A stretch of DNA of 64,000 bases. Source: Micromonospora gifhornensis. Its GTDB lineage: Bacteria; Actinomycetota; Actinomycetes; Mycobacteriales; Micromonosporaceae. The stretch covers positions 36,252 to 100,251 of the forward strand of contig NZ_BOPA01000008.1 of the NCBI RefSeq assembly GCF_016863515.1, read 5' to 3'. The notes beneath the pieces are model-generated. The model did no database searches. It was not told where the DNA came from and saw only the letters and a list, made by a program, of their open reading frames with translations. Below are positions 29,646 through 38,371 of the stretch, in pieces (positions within the stretch are counted from its first letter, which is position 1; every line of letters starts with the position of its first letter). The position numbers were made by a program, and so were the translations under genes.

Positions 29646-29662
29646 GTTTGCCTCAGTTTGCC
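29646..29662 (-). promoter_or_regulatory. Tandem GGCAAAC repeat upstream of HTH gene
   Basis: Two exact GGCAAAC heptamers on the minus strand (29656-29662 and 29646-29652) with a 10-bp period, 23-39 bp before the HTH start codon. One helical turn between copies is the spacing expected for cooperative head-to-tail binding. Candidate autoregulatory operator. Confidence 0.5.
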
Positions 29663-29817
29663 ATCGAGGGACGACAGGGTCTGCCGCCGAGGGGTGACTT
29701 CGACACACCCGCCGACCCGAGTTCCCACCACGGCGGCGTGGGGTGTATGACGTTCAGGGTGAGCGTGCGCCCGGGGCGGCGCAGTCGCCGACCGGAGCAG
29801 AGCAGGGGAGACCGACC

Positions 29818-30336
29818 GTGACCGACCAGCTTGTCCGGGTGTACCTGTCGGCGACCGTACCGATGCTGACCAGGCTGCCCGAGCACGGCCTTGCCGTGAC
29901 CCAGGCGCACGCGGTGACCCCGATGCTGCGCGAGTGGTACGCGGAGGGCGACGAGGAGGAGTTGGAGTACGTCGCCTTCACCCGGGCCGCGCAGGACGCC
30001 CTGCAACTGCTCCATCACGATCCCGCGGCGCCGCGTCGGCGGGTGGTGGTCTCGGCGGACCTGCCCGCGTCGGCGCTCGGCCGGGGTGACGGTGAACTGG
30101 GTTCCAGCGTGGTGGAGCTGCGTGGGGTGGTAGCGGTAAACGCCGTGGCGGCCCTGCACGTCGACGGCGTCGACGCCGTACCGGATGTCACCGCCGCCGC
30201 GAAGGTGGTGGTGGAGGCGCTGGCCGGCGACCCGGACGCGCAGTTCACCGTCGATGGTGTCGAGGACCACGAACTGGAGTGGTACGACCCCAGCGAGCTG
30301 GACCTGCTGCTGCGCGACGCCGCCGACCAGGGGTGA
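29818..30336 (+). CDS. DUF6912 family protein
   Basis: A 172-residue protein beginning [20 protein letters not shown], with [30 protein letters not shown] in part (TPMLREWY and EELEYVAF are family marks), [11 protein letters not shown] and [12 protein letters not shown] at the C-terminus. This matches the actinobacterial DUF6912 family, function unknown and probably cytoplasmic. The GTG at 29818 follows AGGGGAG; the longer frame from 29743 lacks that signal. Convergent with the next gene. Confidence 0.8.
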   Translation: MTDQLVRVYLSATVPMLTRLPEHGLAVTQAHAVTPMLREWYAEGDEEELEYVAFTRAAQDALQLLHHDPAAPRRRVVVSADLPASALGRGDGELGSSVVELRGVVAVNAVAALHVDGVDAVPDVTAAAKVVVEALAGDPDAQFTVDGVEDHELEWYDPSELDLLLRDAADQG

Positions 30337-30345
30337 CCCGCGCGC

Positions 30346-31419
30346 TCAGCGCGTTGCGCCGGCCTCGGCGGGTTCGGGGTCGGTCTCCGGTGCCGGGGAC
30401 AGCGTACGGCCGAAGATGATCATGGCGGTGAGTGCGCCCACGAACAGCACCCAGATCCCGTTGTCCACCCGGGAGGTGCCCAGCGAGGTCTGCGCCACCG
30501 CGTCGGCCTCGCTCAGCGCGGCGGCCAGGTCGATCAGGGAACGCCCGCCGACCCGGATGATCACCTCGGCGAGCAGCAGCAGGAGCCCGGGGCCGGCCCC
30601 GGCGACCAGGTACGCCGGCCAGCGCAGGGCGGTGACTGTGGTGTCGCGGCGGGCGGCCCGCCGTCGGGCCCAGGTGAGGTAGCCGAAGGCCAGCAGGCCG
30701 GCGATGAGGCCGGCGAGCAGCGATTCGGTACGCGAGACCCAGGTGGCCGCGGTGACCAGCGACTGCTGGCTGTCGCCCGCGCCGAACAGGTTGAACAGGG
30801 GATCCCGGGCGACGCTGAAGCCCACCACGAAGAGCAGCGTGCCGAGCGCGGCGGAGGCGACGGCACCGATGACCGCCCCGTTGCGAGCGCCGGCCAACGC
30901 GCCACCGATGACGGCCGCGGCGGCGGTCGTGCCGGCGATCGTGCGGGTGGTGGTGTTCCCGTCGTAGCTCAGCGCGATGGCGAGGGCGGCGGCGAGCCCG
31001 ACCAGCAGGCCGACGCCGACCGCCACCGCGAAGCGCAGGGTGGCCCGATCGCCCCGCCGGGTGACCGGCTCGCTGGCCGCCAGTCCCACCGCAGCACCGG
31101 CCACCAGGGCGGCCGAGATCACGCCGGGCAGGGCGAAGGCGGACAGGCTGATCGCGGTGACGCCGGCGGTGGCCGACTGGATCGCTTCCCGGGTGGACCA
31201 GAGCATGGCGGCCAGCCAGCCGGTCGCCAGCAGCGCCAACCCGAGGGTGCCCGGCGCGGGTGGCGGTGGGGCGGAGCCGTCCGTAGCGTCGCTGAGCAGC
31301 ACGACGGACCCGTCGGCGTCGTCGGCCGGGGCGGGGCCTGGCCCGTCGGCAGCCACCTCGTCGGTGGTCTGCAGCCGGTCGGGTTGCGCGGCGGTCGGCC
31401 CACCGGGCTGGTTGCTCAT
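30346..31419 (-). CDS. Multi-pass membrane protein, unknown function
   Basis: A 357-residue protein: a Pro/Asp/Ala-rich cytoplasmic N-terminus of about 75 residues, then roughly eight transmembrane helices (for example LGLALLATGWLAAMLW, FALPGVISAALVAGAAVGLA, FAVAVGVGLLVGLAAALAIAL, IWVLFVGALTAMIIFGRTL). No catalytic or transporter motif is recognised. The ATG follows GGGGAGACG. Such proteins are common in actinomycetes as 'integral membrane protein'. It diverges from pruA across about 300 bp. Confidence 0.65.
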   Translation of the reverse strand: MSNQPGGPTAAQPDRLQTTDEVAADGPGPAPADDADGSVVLLSDATDGSAPPPPAPGTLGLALLATGWLAAMLWSTREAIQSATAGVTAISLSAFALPGVISAALVAGAAVGLAASEPVTRRGDRATLRFAVAVGVGLLVGLAAALAIALSYDGNTTTRTIAGTTAAAAVIGGALAGARNGAVIGAVASAALGTLLFVVGFSVARDPLFNLFGAGDSQQSLVTAATWVSRTESLLAGLIAGLLAFGYLTWARRRAARRDTTVTALRWPAYLVAGAGPGLLLLLAEVIIRVGGRSLIDLAAALSEADAVAQTSLGTSRVDNGIWVLFVGALTAMIIFGRTLSPAPETDPEPAEAGATR

Positions 31420-31722
31420 CGTCTCCCCTTCGCCGCCCGGACCTGGCGATCCGACCCGGGCACGTCACCGGCAATCCAGCGTACGCGGCCCGGCGGAGGA
31501 GGAGCCTGAGCCCCGCGCGCCGCCGAAATGATCTATGTTCCTTCGGTTTGCACGGCCTTCAAGGTACGAATCTCTGCCTGCCCCCGCCCGTTGCCTCTGG
31601 ATCCACGGTCGTCCAGCGGCCGGGGGGTGATCGGTCGAAGCTGGTCGTGGGAAGATTGGCGCGCGGTCCCGCCACCTTTGGGGCCGGTTTCGCCACCGTC
31701 GTCGAGATCGCCAGGAGCCCTG
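31420..31722. other. Divergent intergenic region before pruA
   Basis: 303 bp between divergent starts. Several overlapping open frames here are low-complexity and lack ribosome sites. I see no clear promoter hexamers; the region must hold promoters for both genes. CAGGAG at 31712-31717 is the pruA ribosome binding site. Confidence 0.3.
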
Positions 31723-33351
31723 ATGGACGCCGTGTTCTCCGTACCCGAGCCGCACAACGAGCCGGTGCGCACCTACGAGCCGGGCAGCGCCGACGCCGAA
31801 CGGCTCCAGCGGCGACTCACCGAGCTGGCGGCCGAGCGGATCGACCTGCCGATGACCATCGCGGGCGAGCAGCGGATGGCCGGCGGCGTGCCGATCCAGG
31901 TGGTGCAGCCGCACCGGCACGCGCACGTGCTCGGGGTCACCGGGCACGCCACCCACGACGACGCCCGGGCCGCGGTCAAGGCGGCCAAGGACGCCGCACC
32001 GGGATGGCGGGCACTGCCCTTCGAGGAGCGGGCCGCGATCTTCCTGCGCGCCGCCGAACTGCTCGCCGGCCCGTGGCGCGACACCCTCAACGCGGCCACC
32101 ATGCTCGGCCAGTCGAAGACCGCCGTGCAGGCCGAGATCGACTCTGCCTGTGAGTTCATCGACTTCCTGCGGTTCAACGTGTACTTCGCCCGCAAGCTGC
32201 TCGCCGAGCAGCCGATGTCCTCGCCGGGCGTGTGGAACCGGTTCGACCACCGGCCGCTGGAGGGCTTCGTCTACGCGGTCACCCCGTTCAACTTCACCGC
32301 GATCGCCGGCAACCTGCCCTCGGCCCCGGCCCTGCTGGGCAACACCGTGGTCTGGAAGCCGGGCCCCACCCAGCAGTTCGCGGCGCACTTCACCATGCGG
32401 CTGTTCGAGGCGGCCGGCCTGCCCCCCGGCGTGATCAACATGGTCACCGGTCGGGGCGAGGAGGTCTCCGACGTGGTGCTCGCCGACCCCGACCTGGCCG
32501 GCATCCACTTCACCGGCTCGACCAAGGTCTTCCAGCACCTGTGGCGCACCGTGGGCGAGAACATCGCCGGCTACCGGGGCTACCCCCGGCTGGTCGGCGA
32601 GACCGGCGGCAAGGACTTCGTGGTGGCGCACACCAGCGCCGACGTCGACGCCCTGCACACCGCGCTGATCCGGGGCGCCTTCGAATACCAGGGTCAGAAG
32701 TGCTCGGCGGCCTCCCGGGCGTACGTTCCCCGGTCGATCTGGGAGGGTGGCCTGCGCGACCGGCTGGCCGCCACCGCGGACGGCCTGACCTACGGCGACG
32801 TCACCGACTTCCGTAACTTCGGTGGCGCGGTCATCGACGACAAGGCCTTCTCCCGGCACACCGCCGCGCTTGAGTTGATCTCCGGCGACGACAGCTGCCG
32901 GATCATCGCCGGTGGTACCGCCGACGACTCGGTCGGCTGGTTCGTCCGCCCGACCATCTTCGAATGCGGTGACCCGGCCCACGAGACGTTCACCACCGAG
33001 TACTTCGGGCCGATCCTCGGCGTGCACGTCTTCGACGACGCCCGCTTCGACGAGGTGGTCACCCAGGCCGAGGCGATCGCGCCGTACGCGCTCACCGGTT
33101 CGATCTTCGCCACCGACCGGCGGGTGGTCGACGCGGTGGCCGAGAAGATGCGGTACGCGGCCGGCAACTTCTACATCAACGACAAGCCGACCGGTGCGGT
33201 CGTCGGGCAGCAGCCCTTCGGTGGTGCCCGCGCCAGCGGCACCAACGACAAGGCCGGTTCCTGGCACAACCTGGTCCGCTGGATGTCCCCCCGGACGATC
33301 AAGGAAACCTTCGTGCCCCCCACCGACCACACCTACCCCCACATGGGCTGA
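31723..33351 (+). CDS. pruA: L-glutamate gamma-semialdehyde dehydrogenase
   Basis: A 542-residue delta-1-pyrroline-5-carboxylate dehydrogenase of the stand-alone type, the second step of proline breakdown (to glutamate, NAD+-dependent). The active-site Cys327 lies in FEYQGQKCSAASRAY, the general-base Glu293 in LVGETGGKDF, and FTGSTKVFQHLW is the NAD-site loop; NDKPTGAVVGQQPFGGARASGTNDKAG in part is the C-terminal signature. The ATG at 31723 follows CAGGAG. No proline dehydrogenase gene is adjacent in the window. A 59-bp repeat begins at its stop codon. Confidence 0.95.
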   Translation: MDAVFSVPEPHNEPVRTYEPGSADAERLQRRLTELAAERIDLPMTIAGEQRMAGGVPIQVVQPHRHAHVLGVTGHATHDDARAAVKAAKDAAPGWRALPFEERAAIFLRAAELLAGPWRDTLNAATMLGQSKTAVQAEIDSACEFIDFLRFNVYFARKLLAEQPMSSPGVWNRFDHRPLEGFVYAVTPFNFTAIAGNLPSAPALLGNTVVWKPGPTQQFAAHFTMRLFEAAGLPPGVINMVTGRGEEVSDVVLADPDLAGIHFTGSTKVFQHLWRTVGENIAGYRGYPRLVGETGGKDFVVAHTSADVDALHTALIRGAFEYQGQKCSAASRAYVPRSIWEGGLRDRLAATADGLTYGDVTDFRNFGGAVIDDKAFSRHTAALELISGDDSCRIIAGGTADDSVGWFVRPTIFECGDPAHETFTTEYFGPILGVHVFDDARFDEVVTQAEAIAPYALTGSIFATDRRVVDAVAEKMRYAAGNFYINDKPTGAVVGQQPFGGARASGTNDKAGSWHNLVRWMSPRTIKETFVPPTDHTYPHMG

Positions 33352-33408
33352 GGTGTAAGGAAGGGCCCCTTACTAACGCCTCGTGCATAGGAAGGGGCCC
33401 CTCTTAAC
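33350..33408. repeat. 59-bp GGGCCC-containing dispersed repeat, copy 1
   Basis: Begins inside the pruA stop codon. It contains two GGGCCC palindromic cores (GTAAGGAAGGGCCCCTTAC and AGGAAGGGGCCCCTCTTAAC) joined by AACGCCT. A near-identical inverted copy lies at 39350-39408. Both copies sit at gene 3' ends, so they may act as terminators or as miniature mobile repeats. Confidence 0.8.
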
Positions 33409-33587
33409 ATCGCCGCTCGTGGGGGCCGGGCGCTCGGTGGGGGACGGGTCGGTCGTGGTCGGGTGGGGCGGTCTGTGGGGCTGCGGGGTTGACCGTCGCG
33501 CACCGACAGTGCACATAGGAAACCCCAATGGGTGGCGAAACGGTGAAATCCTGGACGCCAGCCCGTCAAAGTGGCAGCGTGAACGGC

Positions 33588-34106
33588 ATGGCGGAATCCG
33601 GAGTCAACCCCACGGCGGCGGCCCTGCTCGGGCTGCTCCACGAGGGCCCCATGACAGGTGGCCAGTTGATGGCCGCCGCCGAGCGCCGGCTGGCGCCGTA
33701 CTGGTCGATGACCCGCAGCCAGGTCTACCGGGAGTTGCCGGTGCTGGCCGAGAAGGGCCTCGTCCGGCTGGGTAAACCCGGGCCGCGGATGAGTCAACCG
33801 TATGCGATCACGGCAGCCGGTAAGCGGACCTTTTCCCGCTGGCTGGCCGAGGATCCGGGGCGGGACACCATCCGCAACCCGATCGCCCTGCGGATCGCCT
33901 TCGGGCAACTACACTCCGCGACCCAGCTGAAGAGCCTCCAGGCCGCGGCCAACGAATACCACACCGAGGCGTTGGCCCGGGTCCGCGAGCAGGTCAAGAA
34001 CGCTCGCAAGGAAGGCGACACGTACGACGCGAGCGCGCTGGAGTTCGCCGTGGCGTACCACAAGGCCGCCCTGACCTGGCTCAAGAACGCACCAGTCAGC
34101 AGCTGA
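33588..34106 (+). CDS. PadR family transcriptional regulator
   Basis: A 172-residue regulator. The N-terminal winged helix has [21 protein letters not shown], then [21 protein letters not shown] and [21 protein letters not shown]. The C-terminal half is a Vir-like helical dimerisation region ([21 protein letters not shown]). PadR repressors commonly respond to phenolic or drug ligands and repress neighbouring genes, but no target is apparent here. ATG 33588 is chosen as the family start ([17 protein letters not shown]). TTGACC at 33488 may be part of its promoter. Confidence 0.88.
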   Translation: MAESGVNPTAAALLGLLHEGPMTGGQLMAAAERRLAPYWSMTRSQVYRELPVLAEKGLVRLGKPGPRMSQPYAITAAGKRTFSRWLAEDPGRDTIRNPIALRIAFGQLHSATQLKSLQAAANEYHTEALARVREQVKNARKEGDTYDASALEFAVAYHKAALTWLKNAPVSS

Positions 34107-34115
34107 CCAGCCCTC

Positions 34116-34215
34116 GTTTTGGCTCGGAGTGCGGGGCTCGCAAGCTCACTCCTCCTCCGAGCGGAGCTGTTTTGGCTCGGAGTGCGGGGCTCGCAAGCTC
34201 ACTCCTCCTCCGAGC
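34116..34215. repeat. Two exact 47-bp hairpin-forming direct repeats
   Basis: A 47-bp unit beginning GTTTTGGCTCGGAGTGCGGG and ending CTCCTCCTCCGAGC occurs at 34116-34162 and again, identical, at 34169-34215, separated by GGAGCT. Each unit can fold (GCTCGGAG with CTCCGAGC). The pair fills the space between the padR stop and the prfB start, ending 16 bp before the prfB GTG. Confidence 0.85.
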
Positions 34216-34231
34216 AGTACCCTTGTCTGTC

Positions 34232-35353
34232 GTGACAGCTGCCGATTACGCCGACCAGCTCAAGGACCTCGACGCCACCCTGCGCAACATCGAGGCGGTG
34301 CTCGACCTGGACCGCCTGCGGGCGGACAAGGCCCGCCTGGAAGAGCAGGCGTCCGCCCCGGATCTGTGGGACGACCAGGCCCGGGCCCAACAGGTGACCT
34401 CGCAGCTGTCGTACGTCAACGGCGAGATCGAGAAGCTGGGTAGCCTGCGCTCCCGGCTCGACGACGCCAATGTGCTGCTGGAGCTGGCCGAGGCGGAGGC
34501 CGACTCGGGAGTCCTCTCCGAGGTCGAGTCGGAGGTCGCCGGGCTGACCAAGGCCATCCAGGAGATGGAGGTCCGCACCCTGCTCTCCGGCGAGTACGAC
34601 TCCCGGGAGGCCCTGGTGGCCATCCGGGCAGGCGCCGGTGGCGTGGACGCGGCGGACTTCGCCGAGATGCTGCTGCGGATGTACCTGCGCTGGGCGGAGC
34701 GGCACGGCTACCCGACCGAGGTCTACGAGACCTCGTACGCCGAGGAGGCGGGCCTGAAGTCGGCCACCTTCACGGTGAAGGTTCCCTACGCCTACGGCAC
34801 GCTGAGCGTGGAGTCCGGCACCCACCGGCTGGTGCGGATCAGCCCGTTCGACAACCAGGGCCGTCGGCAGACCAGCTTCGCCGGTGTCGAGGTGCTGCCG
34901 GTGGTCGAGCAGACCGACAGCATCGACATCCCCGAGAACGAGATGCGGATCGACGTCTACCGCTCGTCCGGGCCCGGTGGGCAGAGCGTCAACACCACCG
35001 ACTCGGCGGTGCGGATCACCCACATCCCCACCGGCATCGTGGTGACCTGCCAGAACGAGAAGTCGCAGCTGCAGAACAAGGCGTCCGCGCTGCGCGTGCT
35101 CCAGGCCCGGCTGCTGGAACGCAAGCGGCAGGAGGAGCAGGCCAAGATGGCGGGCCTGAAGACCGACGCCGCGGGCTCGTGGGGCGACCAGATGCGGTCG
35201 TACGTGCTGCACCCGTATCAGATGGTGAAGGATCTGCGTACCGAGCAGGAGACCGGTAACCCGAGCGCGGTCTTCGACGGTGAGCTCGACTCCTTCATCG
35301 AAGCGGGAATCCGTTGGCGCAAGCAGCAGCAACTCGCCGGCGACGCTGCGTGA
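34232..35353 (+). CDS. prfB: Peptide chain release factor 2
   Basis: A 373-residue class I release factor reading UGA/UAA. The codon-recognition tripeptide is SPF (residues 204-206 in RISPFDNQG), which marks RF2 rather than RF1. The catalytic GGQ is residues 249-251 in [17 protein letters not shown]. The E. coli-type programmed frameshift is absent: the frame is continuous. GTG 34232 gives [21 protein letters not shown]; an upstream extension would enter the hairpin repeats. The close upstream duplication may affect its expression. Confidence 0.95.
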   Translation: MTAADYADQLKDLDATLRNIEAVLDLDRLRADKARLEEQASAPDLWDDQARAQQVTSQLSYVNGEIEKLGSLRSRLDDANVLLELAEAEADSGVLSEVESEVAGLTKAIQEMEVRTLLSGEYDSREALVAIRAGAGGVDAADFAEMLLRMYLRWAERHGYPTEVYETSYAEEAGLKSATFTVKVPYAYGTLSVESGTHRLVRISPFDNQGRRQTSFAGVEVLPVVEQTDSIDIPENEMRIDVYRSSGPGGQSVNTTDSAVRITHIPTGIVVTCQNEKSQLQNKASALRVLQARLLERKRQEEQAKMAGLKTDAAGSWGDQMRSYVLHPYQMVKDLRTEQETGNPSAVFDGELDSFIEAGIRWRKQQQLAGDAA

Positions 35354-35435
35354 CCGGTCGTGGGCGGAGTGCGTCATCGATCTCCACATGACGTGCTGGA
35401 TCAATGACTTCCCCCGCAACGGCGGGGCGTAGGAC

Positions 35436-35463
35436 TTGGCACGACAGTTACACGGCGTAGACT
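35436..35463 (+). promoter_or_regulatory. ftsE promoter, probably leaderless
   Basis: TTGGCA (35436-35441), 16-bp spacer, TAGACT (35458-35463). The -10 ends 8 bp before the ftsE GTG at 35472, so transcription should begin at or next to the start codon; no Shine-Dalgarno sequence is present there. Confidence 0.6.
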
Positions 35464-35471
35464 CACCACCC

Positions 35472-36152
35472 GTGATTCAGCTTGAGCAAGTGACGAAGAC
35501 GTACCCGAAGGCGTCGCGGCCTTCGCTCGACAACGTGTCCGTGTCGATCGACAAGGGCGAGTTCGTCTTCTTCATCGGCCCATCCGGCTCCGGCAAGTCC
35601 ACGATCATCAAGATGCTGCTGCACGAGGTGACCCCCAACAAGGGTCGCGTCGTCGTCAACGGCAAGGACGTCACCTCGATGCGGTCCTGGAAGCGCCCGC
35701 ACTTCCGCCGCTCGATCGGCTGCGTCTTCCAGGACTTCCGGCTGCTGCCCAACCGCACCGCGTACGAGAACGTGGCCTTCGCGCTCGAGGTGATCGGCAA
35801 GACCAAGGCGGTGGCCCGCCGGGTCGTGCCGGAGGTGTTGGAGCTGGTGGGTCTCGGTGGCAAGGAGCATCGCTACCCGCACGAGCTCTCCGGTGGTGAG
35901 CAGCAGCGTGTCGCAGTCGCCCGGGCGTTCGTGAACCGTCCCCTGATCCTGCTGGCCGACGAGCCGACCGGAAACCTGGACCCGGACACGTCAATCGAAA
36001 TCATGCGCCTGCTGGACCGGATCAACCGCACCGGCACGACAGTCGTGATGGTCACGCACGACTCCAACATCGTGAACCAGATGCGCCGCCGGGTCATCGA
36101 GATCGAGAGCGGCCGCATCGTCCGCGACCAGGCCCGCGGCGTCTACGGGTGA
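35472..36152 (+). CDS. ftsE: Cell division ATP-binding protein FtsE
   Basis: A 226-residue ABC ATPase. Walker [10 protein letters not shown] near residues 36-44, Q loop [19 protein letters not shown], signature [14 protein letters not shown], Walker [14 protein letters not shown] and H loop VVMVTHD. With FtsX it couples cell-division status to peptidoglycan hydrolase activation across the membrane. GTG 35472 gives [14 protein letters not shown], the family start. It is followed by ftsX, smpB and ssrA, the usual actinobacterial order. Confidence 0.95.
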   Translation: MIQLEQVTKTYPKASRPSLDNVSVSIDKGEFVFFIGPSGSGKSTIIKMLLHEVTPNKGRVVVNGKDVTSMRSWKRPHFRRSIGCVFQDFRLLPNRTAYENVAFALEVIGKTKAVARRVVPEVLELVGLGGKEHRYPHELSGGEQQRVAVARAFVNRPLILLADEPTGNLDPDTSIEIMRLLDRINRTGTTVVMVTHDSNIVNQMRRRVIEIESGRIVRDQARGVYG

Positions 36153-36221
36153 CGAGCGCAGCCCACCGCACCCCGATCTGACGACGAACACCTCACGCCG
36201 GAGAGCCGGAGGAATATCCCG

Positions 36222-37097
36222 ATGCGGATGAAATACGTCCTGTCCGAGGTACTTGTCGGACTGTGGCGCAACGTGACCATGACCATCGCGATGATCATCA
36301 CGTTGGGCGTCTCGCTGACCATGCTCGGTGCCAGCGGCCTGATCTACACCAAGGTCGCCGACATGAAGGACCTGTACTTCGAGAACATCCAGGTGTCGAT
36401 CTTCCTGAAGACCGACATCTCGGAAGAAGACCGTGCGGCACTGGGCTCCCGGCTGGAGGCCGACCCGCTGATCTCACAGGTCACATACGTCAACAAGGAC
36501 GAGGCCTTCCAGCGTTTCCAGGAGATGTTCCGGGACTCGCCGGACCTGCTCAGCGCGGTCAAGGCGGACCAGTTGCCCGAGTCGTACCGGCTGAACCTGG
36601 TCGACCCGGAGCAGTACAAGTCCATCTCGGAGCAGTACTCCTCGGCCGCCGGCGTCGACCAGGTGGTCGACCAGAGTCAGGTGCTTGACAAGATCTTCAA
36701 CCTCTTCACGGCCGGGCAGAACGTCGCGCTGGCCGCCGCCATAGCCATGGCCGTCGCCGCGCTGCTCCTGGTGGCGAACACGATCCAGGTGGCCGCGTAC
36801 AGCAAGCGGCGTGAGGTCGCGGTCATGAAGCTGGTCGGCGCCTCGAACTGGTTCATCCAGGCACCCTTCGTCCTGGAAGCGGTGGTCGCCGGCCTGATCG
36901 GCTCGGTGCTCGGGTTGGGTGCCCTGGTCGCGTTGAAGAAGTTCCTCTTCGACGACGCACTCAGCGCCCTGCAGGGCCTGTTCGCCCCGGTCAGCTGGAG
37001 TGAGGTGCTGCTGACCTTCCCGGTGATGGCGGGCGTCGGTGGCCTGATCAGCGCGATCACCGCCTGGGTCACGCTCCGCTTCTACCTGCGGGTCTAG
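36222..37097 (+). CDS. ftsX: Cell division protein FtsX (permease-like)
   Basis: A 291-residue FtsX: a short cytoplasmic start MRMKYVLSEVLVGLWRNVTM, helix 1 (IAMIITLGVSLTMLGASGLIY), the extracellular loop of about 110 residues (VSIFLKTDISEEDRAALGSRL, DEAFQRFQEMFRDSPDLL) and three C-terminal helices with YSKRREVAVMKLVGASNWFIQAPFV in part. It transmits the FtsE ATPase cycle to extracellular hydrolase partners. Ribosome site GGAGGAATATCCC. 69 bp after ftsE; same operon. Confidence 0.95.
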   Translation: MRMKYVLSEVLVGLWRNVTMTIAMIITLGVSLTMLGASGLIYTKVADMKDLYFENIQVSIFLKTDISEEDRAALGSRLEADPLISQVTYVNKDEAFQRFQEMFRDSPDLLSAVKADQLPESYRLNLVDPEQYKSISEQYSSAAGVDQVVDQSQVLDKIFNLFTAGQNVALAAAIAMAVAALLLVANTIQVAAYSKRREVAVMKLVGASNWFIQAPFVLEAVVAGLIGSVLGLGALVALKKFLFDDALSALQGLFAPVSWSEVLLTFPVMAGVGGLISAITAWVTLRFYLRV

Positions 37098-37115
37098 CTT
37101 TCGGTACGACAGTCG

Positions 37116-37160
37116 CAAGGGCTCTTCGGCGCTGGAATAAACCGCGCGGAAGGGCCCTTG
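37116..37160 (+). terminator. Terminator after ftsX
   Basis: Arms CAAGGGCTCTTC (37116-37127) and GAAGGGCCCTTG (37149-37160) pair over 12 bp with one G-U, loop about 21 nt, followed by TCGTTC. It separates ftsEX from the smpB promoter region. Confidence 0.55.
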
Positions 37161-37252
37161 TCGTTCGGGTAGCATGATCTCCGCTCTCCGGCCGGCACGT
37201 CGCACGTCGCACGTCGCCGGGGGAGCAGGCAACGAAAGGAGGTGGCGCGGCG

Positions 37253-37732
37253 ATGCCACGGGAAAAGGGGCGCAAGGTCGTCGCCTCCAACAAGAAGGCC
37301 CGCCACGACTACGCCATCCTCGACACGTACGAGGCGGGCATGGCGCTGACCGGCACCGAGGTGAAGTCGCTGCGGGCCGGGCGGGCGTCGCTTGTCGACG
37401 CGTTCGCCCAGGAGCGCGACGGTGAGCTGTATCTGCACGGCATGCACATCCCGGAGTACACCCAGGGCACCTGGACCAACCACGAGCCTCGGCGTACCCG
37501 CAAGCTGCTGCTCAAGCGGTTGGAGATCGATCGCCTGATCGGCAAGACCCGGGAGAGCGGGCTGACCCTGGTGCCGTTGCAGGTCTACTTCTCCGACGGC
37601 TGGGCCAAGGTGGAGATCGGCCTGGCCAAGGGCAAGAAGGCGTACGACAAGCGCCAGGACCTCGCCAAGCGGGACGCCGACCGGGAGATCCAACGTGCGG
37701 TCGGTCGGCGAGGAAAGGGCATGGCTGAGTGA
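37253..37732 (+). CDS. smpB: SsrA-binding protein SmpB
   Basis: A 159-residue tmRNA-binding protein needed for trans-translation. Marks: [75 protein letters not shown] and a basic tail [20 protein letters not shown]. The ATG follows AAAGGAGGTGGCGCGGCG. Its RNA partner ssrA lies about 107 bp downstream. Confidence 0.96.
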   Translation: MPREKGRKVVASNKKARHDYAILDTYEAGMALTGTEVKSLRAGRASLVDAFAQERDGELYLHGMHIPEYTQGTWTNHEPRRTRKLLLKRLEIDRLIGKTRESGLTLVPLQVYFSDGWAKVEIGLAKGKKAYDKRQDLAKRDADREIQRAVGRRGKGMAE

Positions 37733-37839
37733 GTTGTCCGGTTCGTCCTTCGGTCGCGTCGGCGACGTGACCTCGGGATGAATCGGGTTGCGGCAGGCGT
37801 TACGCTTGTCGGAGCCGCCGGAAGTTGGCGGCCTGTCGA

Positions 37840-38215
37840 GGGGGTGACTGGTTTCGACTTCGTACGTTGCGGCAGGGGAAGCGAGCCGAGGAAGCCGACG
37901 TCGTCTCGAGAATCGTTCGTCGGAAACCAATAAGCGCCAAGAACGAACGCGCTGACTTCGCTCTCGCCGCCTGAGGCGAGTAGCAAGTCTGTCGGCCTGG
38001 GAGCGCCTTCGACCCAGATAGCCGGCATCAGCTAGAAGGCTGGCCAATCGGACCCGGTCGCGGGGTCCGTGCGGCGAGATCAATCAGCGACTGGGCCCGT
38101 CACACCGACTCGCTCGCGTGATCGGAGGGGCCGAGTAGAGGCACAGCGAGCTGCGCTCGGAGAAGCCCTGACAAGGCGGCGAAGGACCCGGGTTCGATTC
38201 CCGGCACCTCCACCA
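37840..38215 (+). ncRNA. ssrA: Transfer-messenger RNA (tmRNA)
   Basis: The 5' end GGGGGTGACTGGTTTCGACT and the 3' end GGTTCGATTCCCGGCACCTC-CACCA form the tRNA-like domain; the seven 5' bases GGGGGTG pair with CACCTCC, and CCA is encoded. The tag reading frame starts at GCC 37936 and stops at TGA 37972, giving AKNERADFALAA, whose ALAA end is the proteolysis signal. Length about 376 nt. It rescues stalled ribosomes with SmpB, encoded just upstream. Confidence 0.96.
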
Positions 38216-38218
38216 CCT

Positions 38219-38256
38219 GACTGCGCGCCCCGGCCACCCGGCCGGGGCGCGCAGTC
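38219..38256 (+). terminator. Terminator after ssrA
   Basis: Perfect 17-bp stem (38219-38235 with 38240-38256; left arm GACTGCGCGCCCCGGCC) and a 4-nt loop, starting 3 bp after the tmRNA CCA end. Very GC-rich, with no T-tract. A TCTGCGCCARAAGG direct repeat pair follows near 38260 and 38308. Confidence 0.8.
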
Positions 38257-38371
38257 GCGTCTGCGCCAAAAGGTTGATCACACGTTCGTGCCCGAGAGGC
38301 ACGTCTGCGCCAGAAGGGCCCGACCGGTGTGCCGTGGGAACCAAGTGCAGGCCAGACCCGTCAGACGGGGT

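Noticed and set aside
34232..34320. RF2-type programmed frameshift in prfB
   Set aside because: The frame is continuous from GTG 34232 with no internal UGA or CUUUGA slip site.
38069..38371. N-terminal extension of the lipoprotein frame
   Set aside because: It would translate the 3' part of tmRNA and its terminator; the lipoprotein signal at 38372 fixes the real start.
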